A stretch of 64,000 nt of DNA, from positions 34,614,054 through 34,678,053 of the forward strand of contig JAOANR010000003.1 in NCBI GenBank assembly GCA_030278955.1, given 5' to 3'. Within the stretch, counting starts at the first letter, position 1. Each line of letters opens with the position of its first letter. The stretch comes from Hygrophila difformis (lineage: Eukaryota; Streptophyta; Magnoliopsida; Lamiales; Acanthaceae). A model generated the notes under the pieces. The model had not been told where the DNA came from. It searched no databases and saw nothing but the letters and a program-made list of their open reading frames with translations. Position numbers and translations under genes: made by a program. Shown here piece by piece: positions 43,336 through 53,871 of this stretch.

Positions 43336-45366
43336 ATGTCAGGGTCCCGACAAGGCAGTAGTGATTCGGGTAGAGGTACCAGAGCTCCATGCAGATCAAA
43401 CAGGGGTGCGACGGCTGCTGCTGTTAGACCTCCTCTATTGATCATGGAGGATCAACAGATGACTGCATTACCGCCGCCACCTCAACCTGCAGCACCTGCC
43501 TTACCGGATCAGTCAGGTGTAGTATTAATTCCATTTGATTGTTCTTATTGTGAAATGTTTGAGCTTTTCAGGGAGTTATCTTTTTTGAAACTTGGAATAC
43601 ATTGGTAATTATCATGAATGTGTCTTTATTATGGTATTTTTTTGGTCAGTAATAATATAATGTTATGGAATTTGATCAATAGATTTCCCTAGACCGGCGG
43701 TGAACAGAAGGCCTCATGGCGCACGTCCCCCACCATCGTTAAGGCCTCCTCATCGGCCAACAGTGCGCGGGGACAACATCCTAAAGCCTACTACAAAGAA
43801 CCCAATGGTGCTCACACTATTGGGGTCCCAGTAAGTATTACTTGTATTTCGTTTGTACCTATTCATAATTAATGATCTATTGCATGTGTGCGTGCACTCT
43901 CCTTTCTCTTATCAATATAAATAATGTCGATTGTGTCTTTCTTTCTTAAAGGATCGATCCGCTCAAGAGTCGGCAAGTTGCTGAAATTATGCACGACCTA
44001 TTCGACACTAGACTTGACCCTGATGGCCCTCAGTGGAAATCAGTGAAGAAATCCACAAAGGATTGGTACTGGGGTGAATTTCAGGTATGAACGATTAATT
44101 TACTACCTGATCTGCAGCTTTCAAAGAAGGTTAAGTAACATATCATTATTTATTTATTTATTTATAAAAAAAATACAAGTACCATAATCGGGTTTGATCG
44201 TATCTATTTATATTCTTGTTTCTTAAGTAATTGTTTAAGCAACTTTGCAGAGATACTTTCACTGGGACGAGGATCGGTACACAGCACGGGAGATGCGAAG
44301 GGCGTGGTCGATAAAGGCTGGGAAGGTGTATCGAGACATAACCGATGTTGCTAGGCACTCGAAGACCAAACCCTGCTGCCTGTCTGCTCAGGGTTGGGAG
44401 AACTGGAAGGCGTTTTGGAGGAGTCCCGAGTACTTGGAAATGTGCGAGCGCAATGCCAAGAATCGTCGTAGTGGAGGAGACATAGACCAACCGGCACCTG
44501 CCACGCATACAGGAGGATCTATCACATTCCATCGCCTTCGACAGATCCTAGTAACCTAGCTAGCTAGCACACTCTATATATGATAATTATTGTCTATTTA
44601 TCTCCTTAAATTTCAATTTCAACAATCACATGTCTAGTAGTGTTTTAACATATTCTATTTTGTTCGGTCTTGTGTGAAATTGTTGTGTTCTTAGGGAGGT
44701 TCTCTCCGGGAGATCTTCATGCATGCCCACACTGTTGGGAATGACGGGGTTACCCCACTGACGCCAGAGGTGGCAACGACGGTGGTGAGCTAGCTTTTTT
44801 AATAACGTAGTAGTATATATTATGGTATTATTATATATATATATATATGCAGTGGTGGCAGAAGATACTGAAAAATTTGTCAGTGGAATGATAAAAATTG
44901 ATTAAAGTTAGGTAGGTGGTTGGTCTCATTTCCAATAATGGAATGATCATTAATGATTTGTTGTTTCTAGGCAACCTTCGATAGACTTAAAGCAGCCATC
45001 GAGGAGGCGTTGGGCAATGGGTTGGACGAGGATGAGCTATTTGTGGAGGCTGCTATTCGTGCACCGGATGGAGAGCTACGCAGGACGCCGTATGGGCTAG
45101 GATCATTGGCTATAGAGGTGGTCACACAAATCCAAGAGCCATCATCATCATCATCATCATCATCACATGAGCAAGGAAATCCAGCAGCTGCAGAAGATGC
45201 ACGAAGAAGGACAACGTGGGATCAAATGACGGCAGCCATTGCTACTCTCATGCAAGCCCTTGACAATATTCGTGCTACACAAGCCGAACAAGGCCGGGCC
45301 ATTGCCCGTTTAGAGGGCCGAATTGATGATGGGCCTTCATCGTCCTCCCTCATCCGCAATAACTGA
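43336..45366 (+). CDS. Ptta/En-Spm-type transposase-related gene (6 exons, 415 aa)
   Basis: Exons: 43336-43516, 43683-43830, 43952-44084, 44251-44550, 44695-44784, 44971-45366. All five introns are GT-AG and the exons join in one open frame of 1248 bases. N-terminus: Ser/Gly/Arg- and Pro-rich. The plant Ptta/En-Spm (Transposase_24) domain runs from about residue 115 to 310: DLFDTRLDPDGPQWKSVKK, YWGEFQRYFHWDED, KAFWRSPEYLEM, THTGGSITFH and SLREIFMHAHT are the family landmarks. C-terminus: a serine run from a TCA microsatellite (45141-45167), then a coiled coil (ATLMQALDNIRATQAEQGRA). These are accessory proteins of CACTA elements; no DDE transposase and no CACTA ends are seen nearby. It may be a stranded transposon gene or a domesticated one. 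Confidence 0.82.
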
Positions 45367-46024
45367 TGCAGCAGGTCCATATGATGCTGCATGGTCCCGG
45401 CCATTGATGCCCATCGCCTCGTCTAGTAGCTAGGCTGATTGCCCTACTGATCTACATGATGGGGATGCTGAGGATCTAGCCCAAGATGGATTGATATATT
45501 TGCATAATTTATTTTTTCCATTTATGTGCTTTCATGCCTTTACCTTACTTGAAGTTGCTATTTAAGGTTTTTAAGGGCTGATAAACATTTTGTGTTAACA
45601 TTTTACATGTTTTGCTACCTACATTTAATTTGGGCTTATTTGGACTTTTAAAATACTGTGTTGCTTTGTGAATTTTGTTTGCTGTTTAAAAAATAAAAGT
45701 AATTTCATTATATATCTCCATATAATGTCCTCACCATAGTTAGCATTGATATAGTAGTTTTTAAATGGCACGGATACAATTGGCAGCGTATGAAGACGGA
45801 AGATCTCATCTATTTAATTAAATCCAACAGTTTTAAAATGAAAAAGTAGAATTGTAAAAACAAAATAAATGTGTCCCACACACCTTTGCCGACACATGAG
45901 TGTCACTGTTTTTTTTTTTTTTTAAAAAAACTCTTTATGTAGTTACCCTTACCCAATCACCAAGAACTAATTAACATCAAGAATTAAATTCTTGTTATGT
46001 TTTTTTTTTTTTGATGCAGACTAA
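45367..46024. other. 3' flank, no gene
   Basis: 3' UTR-like AT-rich DNA after the stop; T-runs near 45910-45925 and 45998-46012 precede the MITE. Confidence 0.45.
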
Positions 46025-46026
46025 TA

Positions 46027-46364
46027 CTCCCTCCATCCCACTAATTCCGTCTCATTTTCATTTTTGGTTCACCCCACTACAATTGTCACATTTCCATTTT
46101 AGAAAATAATTACATACTTTATTTACCAAACACACTACCATCACATCACATTAATAAATAAATATATTAAAATTTCAACATACAACTATCACATCACATA
46201 TAAATAAATCAATTAAAAATTAAAATACATTACAATTACATCACATAAATTCCTAATTTACCCCCACTTTAAACACTAATCTACCCATATATTAAATATT
46301 AACTATCTCCACATAAAATACTGTGCCCAAAAGAAATGTGACAGTATTAGTGGGACGGATGGAG
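46027..46364. mobile_element. Stowaway MITE
   Basis: Inverted ends CTCCCTCCATCCCACTAAT / ATTAGTGGGACGGATGGAG, flanked by TA (46025-46026, 46365-46366). Length 338 bp; AT-rich interior without coding capacity. Confidence 0.92.
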
Positions 46365-47097
46365 TAACTCGATTAATATAAAATGATACTAGATAATATT
46401 ATTTTAGTATATTTATGAAATTCTTTTATAAAATATAATTCCTATTATCCTTTTTTTTTCAAAATGACAGAAGAAACAAATTTTAAAATTCTTTTCATAA
46501 TACATACCAAAGCATAAATTCAAATTTTTATGCAAGAAAACATAAATTTAAAAATTAATTCATTAAAACTACCACCCATCTTAATTATAAATATAATATG
46601 TATAATTACACTAATTGAGTATATTAAAATTTTTGTCTTTGTAATCATTCTTAATGATCGGGAAAAATATGTTGATTATAATAACATATAGAAAAGATAA
46701 ATTATCATAATATACACAAAATAATAATATTGATTTTTCTTTAATTCATGGAGTACTTATTTTTTATGTATATTATGTATTTTTCAAAATTATTTTTTTC
46801 TACAATAAAATGTTAAATTTTAATACTCCTAATATTTTTAGTCAAAATAGAGTATATATTTACTTAAAGATTTGAGTAAGTATTTTCTTTACTTTTGAAC
46901 CCATAATATATAATTTTTATAAAGTGATTAATTATAACTTAAACGGGTAATATAGGCAGCACAATAGAAATAGGGTTCTATGATTTATTACAGTATAGAT
47001 TATATTATATTATAGACCTTTGATATATATTTTTATGATAGATATGCACATCTTCGAGGTAAAATTAATGTTTGAACCCATAATATATAACTTTGGG
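46365..47097. repeat. AT-rich repeat related to 35593-36589
   Basis: 46600-47095 follows the same order of words as 35593-36250, including CATGGAGTACTTATTTTTATG and the TTTGAACCCATAATATATAA unit (46906 and 47072). No terminal repeats identified. Confidence 0.55.
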
Positions 47098-47353
47098 CTA
47101 ATGTTTAAATAGAGCCACTAGAAGGAGTCATTTCCACTTTTAGGCCATCATAAATTGATTTTTGAAAATAAGCCATCAAAAACATAACTTGGATGAATTT
47201 AGGCCACATGACTTGTTTGAAAAGTCAACTGACCTTAACAACTTTTCCTTTATTTCATTTAAACCCCAAGAAAGTTTGACTTTATTTACTTTAGTCCTTT
47301 CTCAATATACTTAATTTTTCATTATATAAATGACACCCAATGCGCTTGAAAAT

Positions 47354-47370
47354 TGGTATCAAAGCCTAGG
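47354..47370 (+). other. Pararetrovirus minus-strand primer site (tRNA-iMet)
   Basis: TGGTATCAAAGCCTAGG resembles the initiator tRNA-Met complement used by all caulimovirids, with one substitution and one extra base. By convention it marks position 1 of the viral genome. Confidence 0.8.
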
Positions 47371-47442
47371 TTTTATTGAAGAACATATTAATTATATTAT
47401 TTATAATATTTTATCTCTTATTGGTGAATATTTAATTATTTT

Positions 47443-47952
47443 ATGGATTCAATTAATTTGGAACCTACGAGTTATTTCCAAAATTTGGAAATAAAAAATA
47501 GAAATTTTCAAAGGAAATTCTTGAACTTGTCCACAAGACAAGATATTATTAAAAGTAATTTCTTTCCTAAAAATGAGAGGAACAGATTTGAAAGAAATTG
47601 ATCCGGATAGCTCTAAGTTCTCACAGGACTTAAGGGAAATCCAAAAAATGATTCAAGATTATGGTAACCGGGTATTGATTTTACCTGAAAAAATTGATAA
47701 CTTGAATTAAACAACAGATGAGATCTTAAAATTATTTCAAGATCTAAAGAAGGAAATTTTGAATCTGAAATTTGACATTTCGGATATCAAGAAAAGACAG
47801 AAGGATATTCCTGGATCTTCCAAGAATAATCAAGCAAATATTAGAGATGCATTTGGACCAGTACAAGCTTTACACCAAAAGGGTAAAGCAACCATGGTCC
47901 CAAAGCAAAAATCACAAGAAGAATTGATGATTGATCTCCTGAAAACAATCGA
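47443..47952 (+). pseudogene. EPRV small N-terminal ORF region
   Basis: ATG at 47443 opens a 50-odd codon frame, broken before 47610; further pieces lie in other frames (for example FDISDIKKRQKDIPGSS near 47775 and a stop at 47956). Lys/Glu/Asn-rich, helical composition as in virion-associated or coiled-coil proteins of caulimovirids. Function in this copy: none expected. Confidence 0.5.
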
Positions 47953-49401
47953 ATGAGTGTTTCCAGAGCAGATTTATCAGATCTACAAGAACTTGCAGAA
48001 TCATTTTTCCAACTAGGGATTATGGATCTAGTCAATGTAAAACCCAATGAAGTTCTTCAGTTGGGTTATGCGGAAGAATCATGATCCAACGTGACTCATG
48101 ATGGACCGCCTGATGTCCCAATGAGAGAAAGTACAGATTTCCACATAAACAGGTATCCTGAGGTGCATCTCAATGCAAGACGAAACCCAGGACAAAACCC
48201 GAGTAGAGCACCAGAATCCACACCGTGGGCCAAGACGATGTTACAACCATTAAATCCATATGGCATAACACTGAACCTCGAAGTTATCGACTTCCGAAAT
48301 ATCGAAGATCTGATCGACGAATGGGTAGCTTCAATGAAGATTGCAGCGACCATCCTGGATCTCGATAAAGAAAACTTTGTCAGACTAATAGAGCTAAGTC
48401 TCGAAGGATCGGCAAAGTTGGGCTGGAAAAACTCCATGGCGGCTTTAAAGGAGCAAATACTCGAAGAAGAATCCAAAAGCACAATCTGCGAAAGATTTGG
48501 CCTCTTATTCAAAACCCATTTTGTAGGAGATGGTTATTTTGAAGAACAGAGAATCGGAAAAATCAAGGTCTATACCGAAGCAGTATTGGGCATAGAGTTA
48601 AGAAGTATTTGCGCAGTACACGAATATATCTACTGGTTCCGTAAATACTATTTTCGGAGTAAGATGACAGCTGAAGTAGCATGTCCCATGTTTTTTGCAA
48701 AGATTTGTAGCCCATGGAGAGAGATGTTGATCCAATCGTATACAGTACCCCCTAGTACGATGGACTCGATAGCCTGAAGAATGTCCTTCTTAAAGGATAA
48801 GCTCAGAGAATGGTGTCAACAGGCAGCAGCCCAAAAGAACATCAAGAGACTGAGAGGTAAAATCAAAAGAACCCCTCTTTGCTGTGAAAATAACAATTTT
48901 CCAACAATTATAGGAGAATCAGAAGAAAAGAGAAGAAAGATGAAGAGTCGAGGCTCATACAGTAAGAGTTTCAGAAGACCTTCATTCCAAAGAAGAAGAG
49001 CATTGTGGTCCAAGAGCAAGGCCAGAACATACAAAACTGGACAAAGAACGGGAACGCCGAAGAGTTCATCCCAAGGCTCAACTAGCTCAGCAGCAAGGAG
49101 CACGGGGAGTACGACGTCAAAAAGAACGTTTAGACGAGTGCATACCCGAGCCAATGAAACTTTCAAAGACTGCAATTGTTGGAAGTGTGGAGCCAGAGGT
49201 CATATCTCACCCGATTGCCCTCAGAATCGTGAGATACGAATGTACGAAGCCACGGAGGATATCGTGGAAGCGGTCTACCATGGAAAGCTGGTACCAGTCT
49301 ATCAGTTTGAAGACATCCCCTCGGATGAAAGCATCTACGAGGAAAAACTAAGAAATTACTCAGACTCATATTCAGATGGATCTTCAACTGAGTCTGACTG
49401 A
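47953..49401 (+). pseudogene. EPRV coat protein ORF, two in-frame stops
   Basis: One frame from ATG 47953 to TGA 49401, broken by stops near 48079-48081 and 48775-48777. The middle has the caulimovirid capsid region (FRNIEDLIDEWVASMKI onward). It is followed by a very basic Arg/Lys/Ser tract (about 48930-49140) and a zinc knuckle CWKCGARGHISPDC at 49180-49221, then an acidic Ser/Asp-rich tail. It would have packaged viral DNA. The two stops make the copy non-functional. Confidence 0.82.
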
Positions 49402-50566
49402 AGAGGACAGGATTCAGACCACTGAAAACCTGTCTGGATTCTTTTCAAGGATGATGATCTCGAATCGAACCATGGAAAGAATAATGCGACAAGATTCCAA
49501 CCTCAGCCCATATGACGGATTCAGAATTGGCGGGATTGGAAGAGTACTAAATCAGATGGGACTCAACCAGAGGAGACATAACATCATCTACAAGATAAGT
49601 GCAGGTGAGTTTGCAATTCCTATGGAATTTACTTGTAATGTTATGGATATGCAATTAATTTCTAAAGAAGAAATTCTTGAGGAATTAAGCAGAACGAAGG
49701 AGGAAATTGCTATTACTATGAAATGGATCCACATAGGAGCCATTGAAGTAGTAATTAAGGAAACCTTCAAAGAAGGCATTGATTTTGAATTACATCTATC
49801 AGTCACTGATAGAAGAATCAATAACCTTAGAGATGGTCTTCTTGGGACTATGGTAGGAAATTTATATGCAGGGAAGCTAATGTTTGACATACATACCAGA
49901 ATTTCCTATAAACTAGCCGACTAAGATTTTAGCAGAGTGCTAACCCTTCATCAAGATTTCAAAAGAAAAAATCTGAGGAAAGAAGGGAATAGACCATATT
50001 CTATAACTTATAGAATTTCTTATGCACTTTCCAATAGTCATCATTCTGACTTATTTCTTAGGAAAGAGTATATAGAAATTCCTAGAATTTTCAAGGAATT
50101 CACTAAAGTCATGACTCCAAATTCTACCCGGATTCCAAGATTAGGAGGAGTAGACATACAGATAAGAGATCATCCGATTCTAGACAGATCAACGAGTAAT
50201 AGAATTGAGTACGCAAGCCGTATGTCTTTTCCGGAAGACAGAATTATGGTATATAAAGGAAAGGAGTTCATCAAAGATCTAACTCATCAATCCATTGGGG
50301 TAGATAATATAAAGATTAAATGCCCTGAAGGATGGAAAGAAATACGAGTAATATTTGACATCACTGAAAAGATTAACCGTTTTCCATGTGATGACTTATA
50401 CTACTTGCAGCAGCCATCAATTGGAACCTATGAAGGAACAATTGCAATTGCAGGACTCGAGATCAGAGTCTTAGGCACCACCGGAAAAGATAACGGGGTT
50501 ATGATTTTGGGATTAAGTTTTCTCGAAAATCATAAACTATGGGTAAGAAAAGGATATGGTACATAA
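49376..50566 (+). pseudogene. EPRV movement protein ORF, one in-frame stop
   Basis: Frame from ATG 49376 to TAA 50566 with a TAA at 49922-49924. It overlaps the coat ORF by 26 bases, typical of compact viral genomes. Recognisable 30K-type movement protein elements: VVIKETFKEGIDFELHLSV with the conserved acidic residue, followed by the DGLLGTMVGNL segment. It would have formed tubules at plasmodesmata. About 396 codons in all. Confidence 0.78.
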
Positions 50567-51098
50567 TTTAATCTGAAGGGTCACACCATCAAAATTAAAT
50601 GAAAAGTCCATTTTCTATTTATTATCTCAGTAGGGATAATATATTAACAATATAAGTCGGAATTTTGCAGCTTATATTGATTCAGGTTAAGATATTTGCA
50701 CGGCCAAGCCGGGAGTTTTCCCTAGCAAAGCTATGGAATCATTACCCATTATTACAGGAAAAGATTTTTCCCAAAAAATCTTAGTACTAAATAAGGGTAT
50801 TCGATAGGCCAATATCATGATTGGAAAAGTATTTGGTACACCTTGGTATAAGGTAAAAACGTCTCCTATTTACTTTCATGATACATGAGCGGATATTTTG
50901 TTAGGTAATAATTTCATACAATCCTTTACAAAATATGTTCAAGATAACAAAAGTTTGTTAATATTTACCACAATTTGTGGAAATGAGATACAAGTGTTGC
51001 ATAGAGAAAAGACATTCAACAGGATAATGCCAATATTATTTCGCAGCAAACGTGGTGATAATGATGCCAAACTAACCCATCCAAAAATGCAAGATTAA
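50567..51098 (+). pseudogene. EPRV aspartic protease remnant
   Basis: Heavily broken. The active-site triad Asp-Ser-Gly is visible in AAYIDSG near 50670-50690, directly followed by a stop; the second-lobe segment ILLGNNFIQSF is near 50890-50930. Several frames are needed to follow it. Confidence 0.65.
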
Positions 51099-51105
51099 AG
51101 AAAGT

Positions 51106-51981
51106 TTGGTAAGGCTTTGTTGGCTTTTAGACACTAAGGATTATCTAGAGTTTATGTTCGTCTACATAGATAACATTCTGATTGCATCTCGAAATATAAA
51201 AGAGCATATTAAACACCTTGAAATATTTTCAGATGCATGTCACAGGGAAGGTCTTGTTCTTTCTGAGAAAAAGGCTACCATCGCTGCTAACAAAATTAAA
51301 TTCTTAGGAGTTCAAATTGATGAGGCAGGGATAGAGTTACAGGAACACATTGTGGAGAAAATCCGCAATTTTCCTGACATATTAAAAGACAAGAAACAAC
51401 TTCAGAGTTTCTTGGAAGTTGTAAATTTTGCAGGTATGTTTGTAAAAGACCTTGCAAAATATAGAAAGGATTTTACACCACTGATGAAAGAGACTGAAAG
51501 CTCTAAATGGAAACGGGAAGAAATCCATAAAAAGAGAATTCGCGAACTAAAGCAAGTCTGTAATAGCTTGCCGAAACTCGCAATACCTCAAGATGAGGAT
51601 GAGTTGGTAGTCTATACAGACACCAATGACTTTCGATGGGCAGGAGTGCTCATGAGAAAAACAACTACGGGGCAAGAACCCTGTAGATACACAAGAGGGT
51701 TGTTCACCGAACAAGCAGCCAAACTATGGCACATCAATGAAAAAGAATTCTTTGTAGTATGAAAAATATTTAAAAAATGGTCTTTATTCTTACTTGCAAA
51801 GAAATTTGTATTAAAAGTTGATAATACTAATGTTAGAGCTTTTCTAAAATATAAACTTGAATCAAAAATTGAAAAAGCTCGTATTATCAAATGGCAAGCT
51901 GAATGTCAATATTATACTTATGATATTAATGTCATAAAATCTCATGAAAATGTTCTTACAGATTTCTTGACGAGAGATTGA
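51106..51981 (+). pseudogene. EPRV reverse transcriptase C-terminal half and RNase H
   Basis: Starts inside the RT palm: FVYIDNILIAS has Asn where the family has the second catalytic Asp (YxDD). Fingers and first palm part are absent between the protease remnant and here, an internal deletion. The thumb follows (KIKFLGVQIDEAGI). RNase H has TDTNDFRWAG, HINEKEFF and VDNTNVRAFL, then ends in DFLTRD with TGA at 51979-51981. One further in-frame stop at 51760-51762. Confidence 0.82.
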
Positions 51982-53291
51982 AGCATTTGAAGCTGATTCC
52001 ATCATTAAGAGATTCCGACATCTCAGAGAAAACCTAGAGGAGCTATCAAAGCATTTTGGACAGCTCGACATCAATGTACGAGCAGCTGGCCAAATACAAC
52101 AGAGCGATGTGGACATGATCCGCAAATATATGAACCTCCCATATGGCAATGACAATGTTATGGGAAACAATATTACAGCCCATCAGGAAGGCGTCGGCCT
52201 CCCTGATAAACAAAGAAAAAGGTGCCCAAAAACCTAAAGTGGTCACTTACGAAAAAGCAGATTCAAGCACTGCTTCAAAGGAACCATTGTCGGACCGGAA
52301 AAAATATTGAGCAAGAAGAAAGTCACATTTCTGAAAGCTCAAGTCAACCCACAGCCTCTGGGGTAAAAGAGGAAGAAATTAACCTTAGGCCAATGACAGG
52401 CACCTCTAAGGTCAATACAGAGGAGAAGGTCCTTTCTATAGCCTGGCTGGACTACCAAGAAAAATGGGAATAACTGATTTCCAAAAGGGGAATCAACCCC
52501 AGCAAGACGGTGATCGAAACATCCAGAAGATACAACATGGTCTCGATGCTCGAAGGATCGAAGCCAGAAGAGGTCCGAAAGTGGTATGATTTTGGATCAC
52601 TAGCATCTGTTCATACTACATCACCAGGGTTCCCAGAGATAGAAAAACTTCCGGGATGGATAAGTAGTGCGGTGCATGAATCATGGCAGAACAACCCGCA
52701 CCTCCGAAGAGGAGATATTCTGGAACTCAAGGTCAGCAGCACCAGAAATCATTGGAAAAGGTTCATACCCGGTTTTTCATTTTATTAAATTACAAAGGCC
52801 AGATATGATAGCTTTCAACAGAGTCAAGTCCACTGATGACAAGGCACCATTGGTATTTCCCATCAGTGAAGATGAGATCTCCACTAGACGAGCATGGGGA
52901 TCCTGGGTCTGTCTCACAGAGATGTAAAAGGTCAAATATCCATTTAAATTTTTTTCCAATAATTTAAATGGATCGTTCCTGGTTAATTCTTTAACAGGGA
53001 AAAGTACGGAGTTTGCGGAAACCTCTTTCGAAAAGAAGAGGCTACTCATCTGGGAAAATAAGTTGCCAGCAACTGAGTCAACCAGAAGAAAGGCATGGAA
53101 TATGATGCATGTTGGCCAATGGGAAAACCACATATGCCCATATTGCGCAGAACATGAAAGACCCCTATTCGGCTCAAAGATTCGGGTAATTCAGAAGAAA
53201 TCCGGATCCGAACAAGAAAAGGGGAAGAAATGTCCAAAAAACTTTCACAAGCAAAAGTGAGAACAGTTGGATGTAAGAGAAAAAGAGGTGT
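51982..53291 (+). pseudogene. EPRV inclusion-body/transactivator-like region
   Basis: Three-frame remnant. An N-terminal helical part lies near 51985-52236 (ENLEELSKHFGQLDIN). The middle block is GFPEIEKLPGWISSAVHES (52510-52788), continuing in another frame to GSWVCLTEM (52927). A C-terminal block with CPYC and many Lys runs to 53260. Position after RNase H and general layout suggest the viroplasmin/translation transactivator ORF; the similarity is by context and I am not sure of the family. Confidence 0.5.
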
Positions 53292-53871
53292 TGTAAAACC
53301 CCGGATTTGATAACCCAGGCCGGGATGTTACCGCCACACCTCCCTAGCAAGACATGACTTCTTCGAGCTTGCTAAAGAGATGCACGGCTATGGTATTGCA
53401 ATATTTAAAACATTTAAAACAATTAAAAGCAGCCCATGTAATATAATTAAAAAATAATATCATCATAGTTGCAGCAGAATTTAATACTTAAATATATATA
53501 TATATTGCAGCGGAATTAAAATTGGGCCAACATGGCCAAAACACGGGTTAAACAGACCCGTTTATGCAAGTCATAGATAAATGCAGAATTTAAAAATAAT
53601 GTTTTCCCAATTGATCCCATGCATGCATATGATCATGCATATTCCTCATACTCTGAAAGAAAAGAGAAAACATGGTTTGGTAAGCAAAAACGTGTTGAGT
53701 AAGTTAACTAATAGCATATGACTAAGGGGTTTAAAAACCATTAATTAATTTATCAAAACATGCTGATACACAGTATATAATTTAATTTATTTAACTACTA
53801 ACAATTAAAGTGGCATAACTTAAAACATGGATTCTAAATGATCATACATATAGCTTACATGGTAATATAAA
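53292..53871 (-). repeat. Family beta LTR, minus orientation, right part displaced (part 1)
   Basis: Plus strand starts TGTAAAACCCCGGATTTGAT, the complement of the beta LTR end. Interrupted at 53871 by the solo beta LTR; resumes at 56375. Inserted at the edge of the pararetrovirus copy. Confidence 0.85.

Larger units (their letters stand above)
47098..53291 (+). mobile_element. Endogenous pararetrovirus (Caulimoviridae-like), decayed
   Basis: About 6.2 kb without LTRs or integrase. Order: tRNA-Met primer site, short coiled-coil ORF, coat protein with zinc knuckle, movement protein, aspartic protease, RT/RNase H, inclusion-body-type region. Separate coat and movement ORFs in this order recall solendo-like viruses, but the genus is not assigned. 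Every ORF has stops or frame changes and part of RT is deleted. The left boundary is approximate; the right edge is sharp where an LTR begins (53292). Confidence 0.82.

Noticed and set aside
43336..43608. Reading the first exon as a free-standing 90-codon gene
   Set aside because: The part after 43516 is intronic; splicing to 43683 keeps the frame and continues into a known domain.
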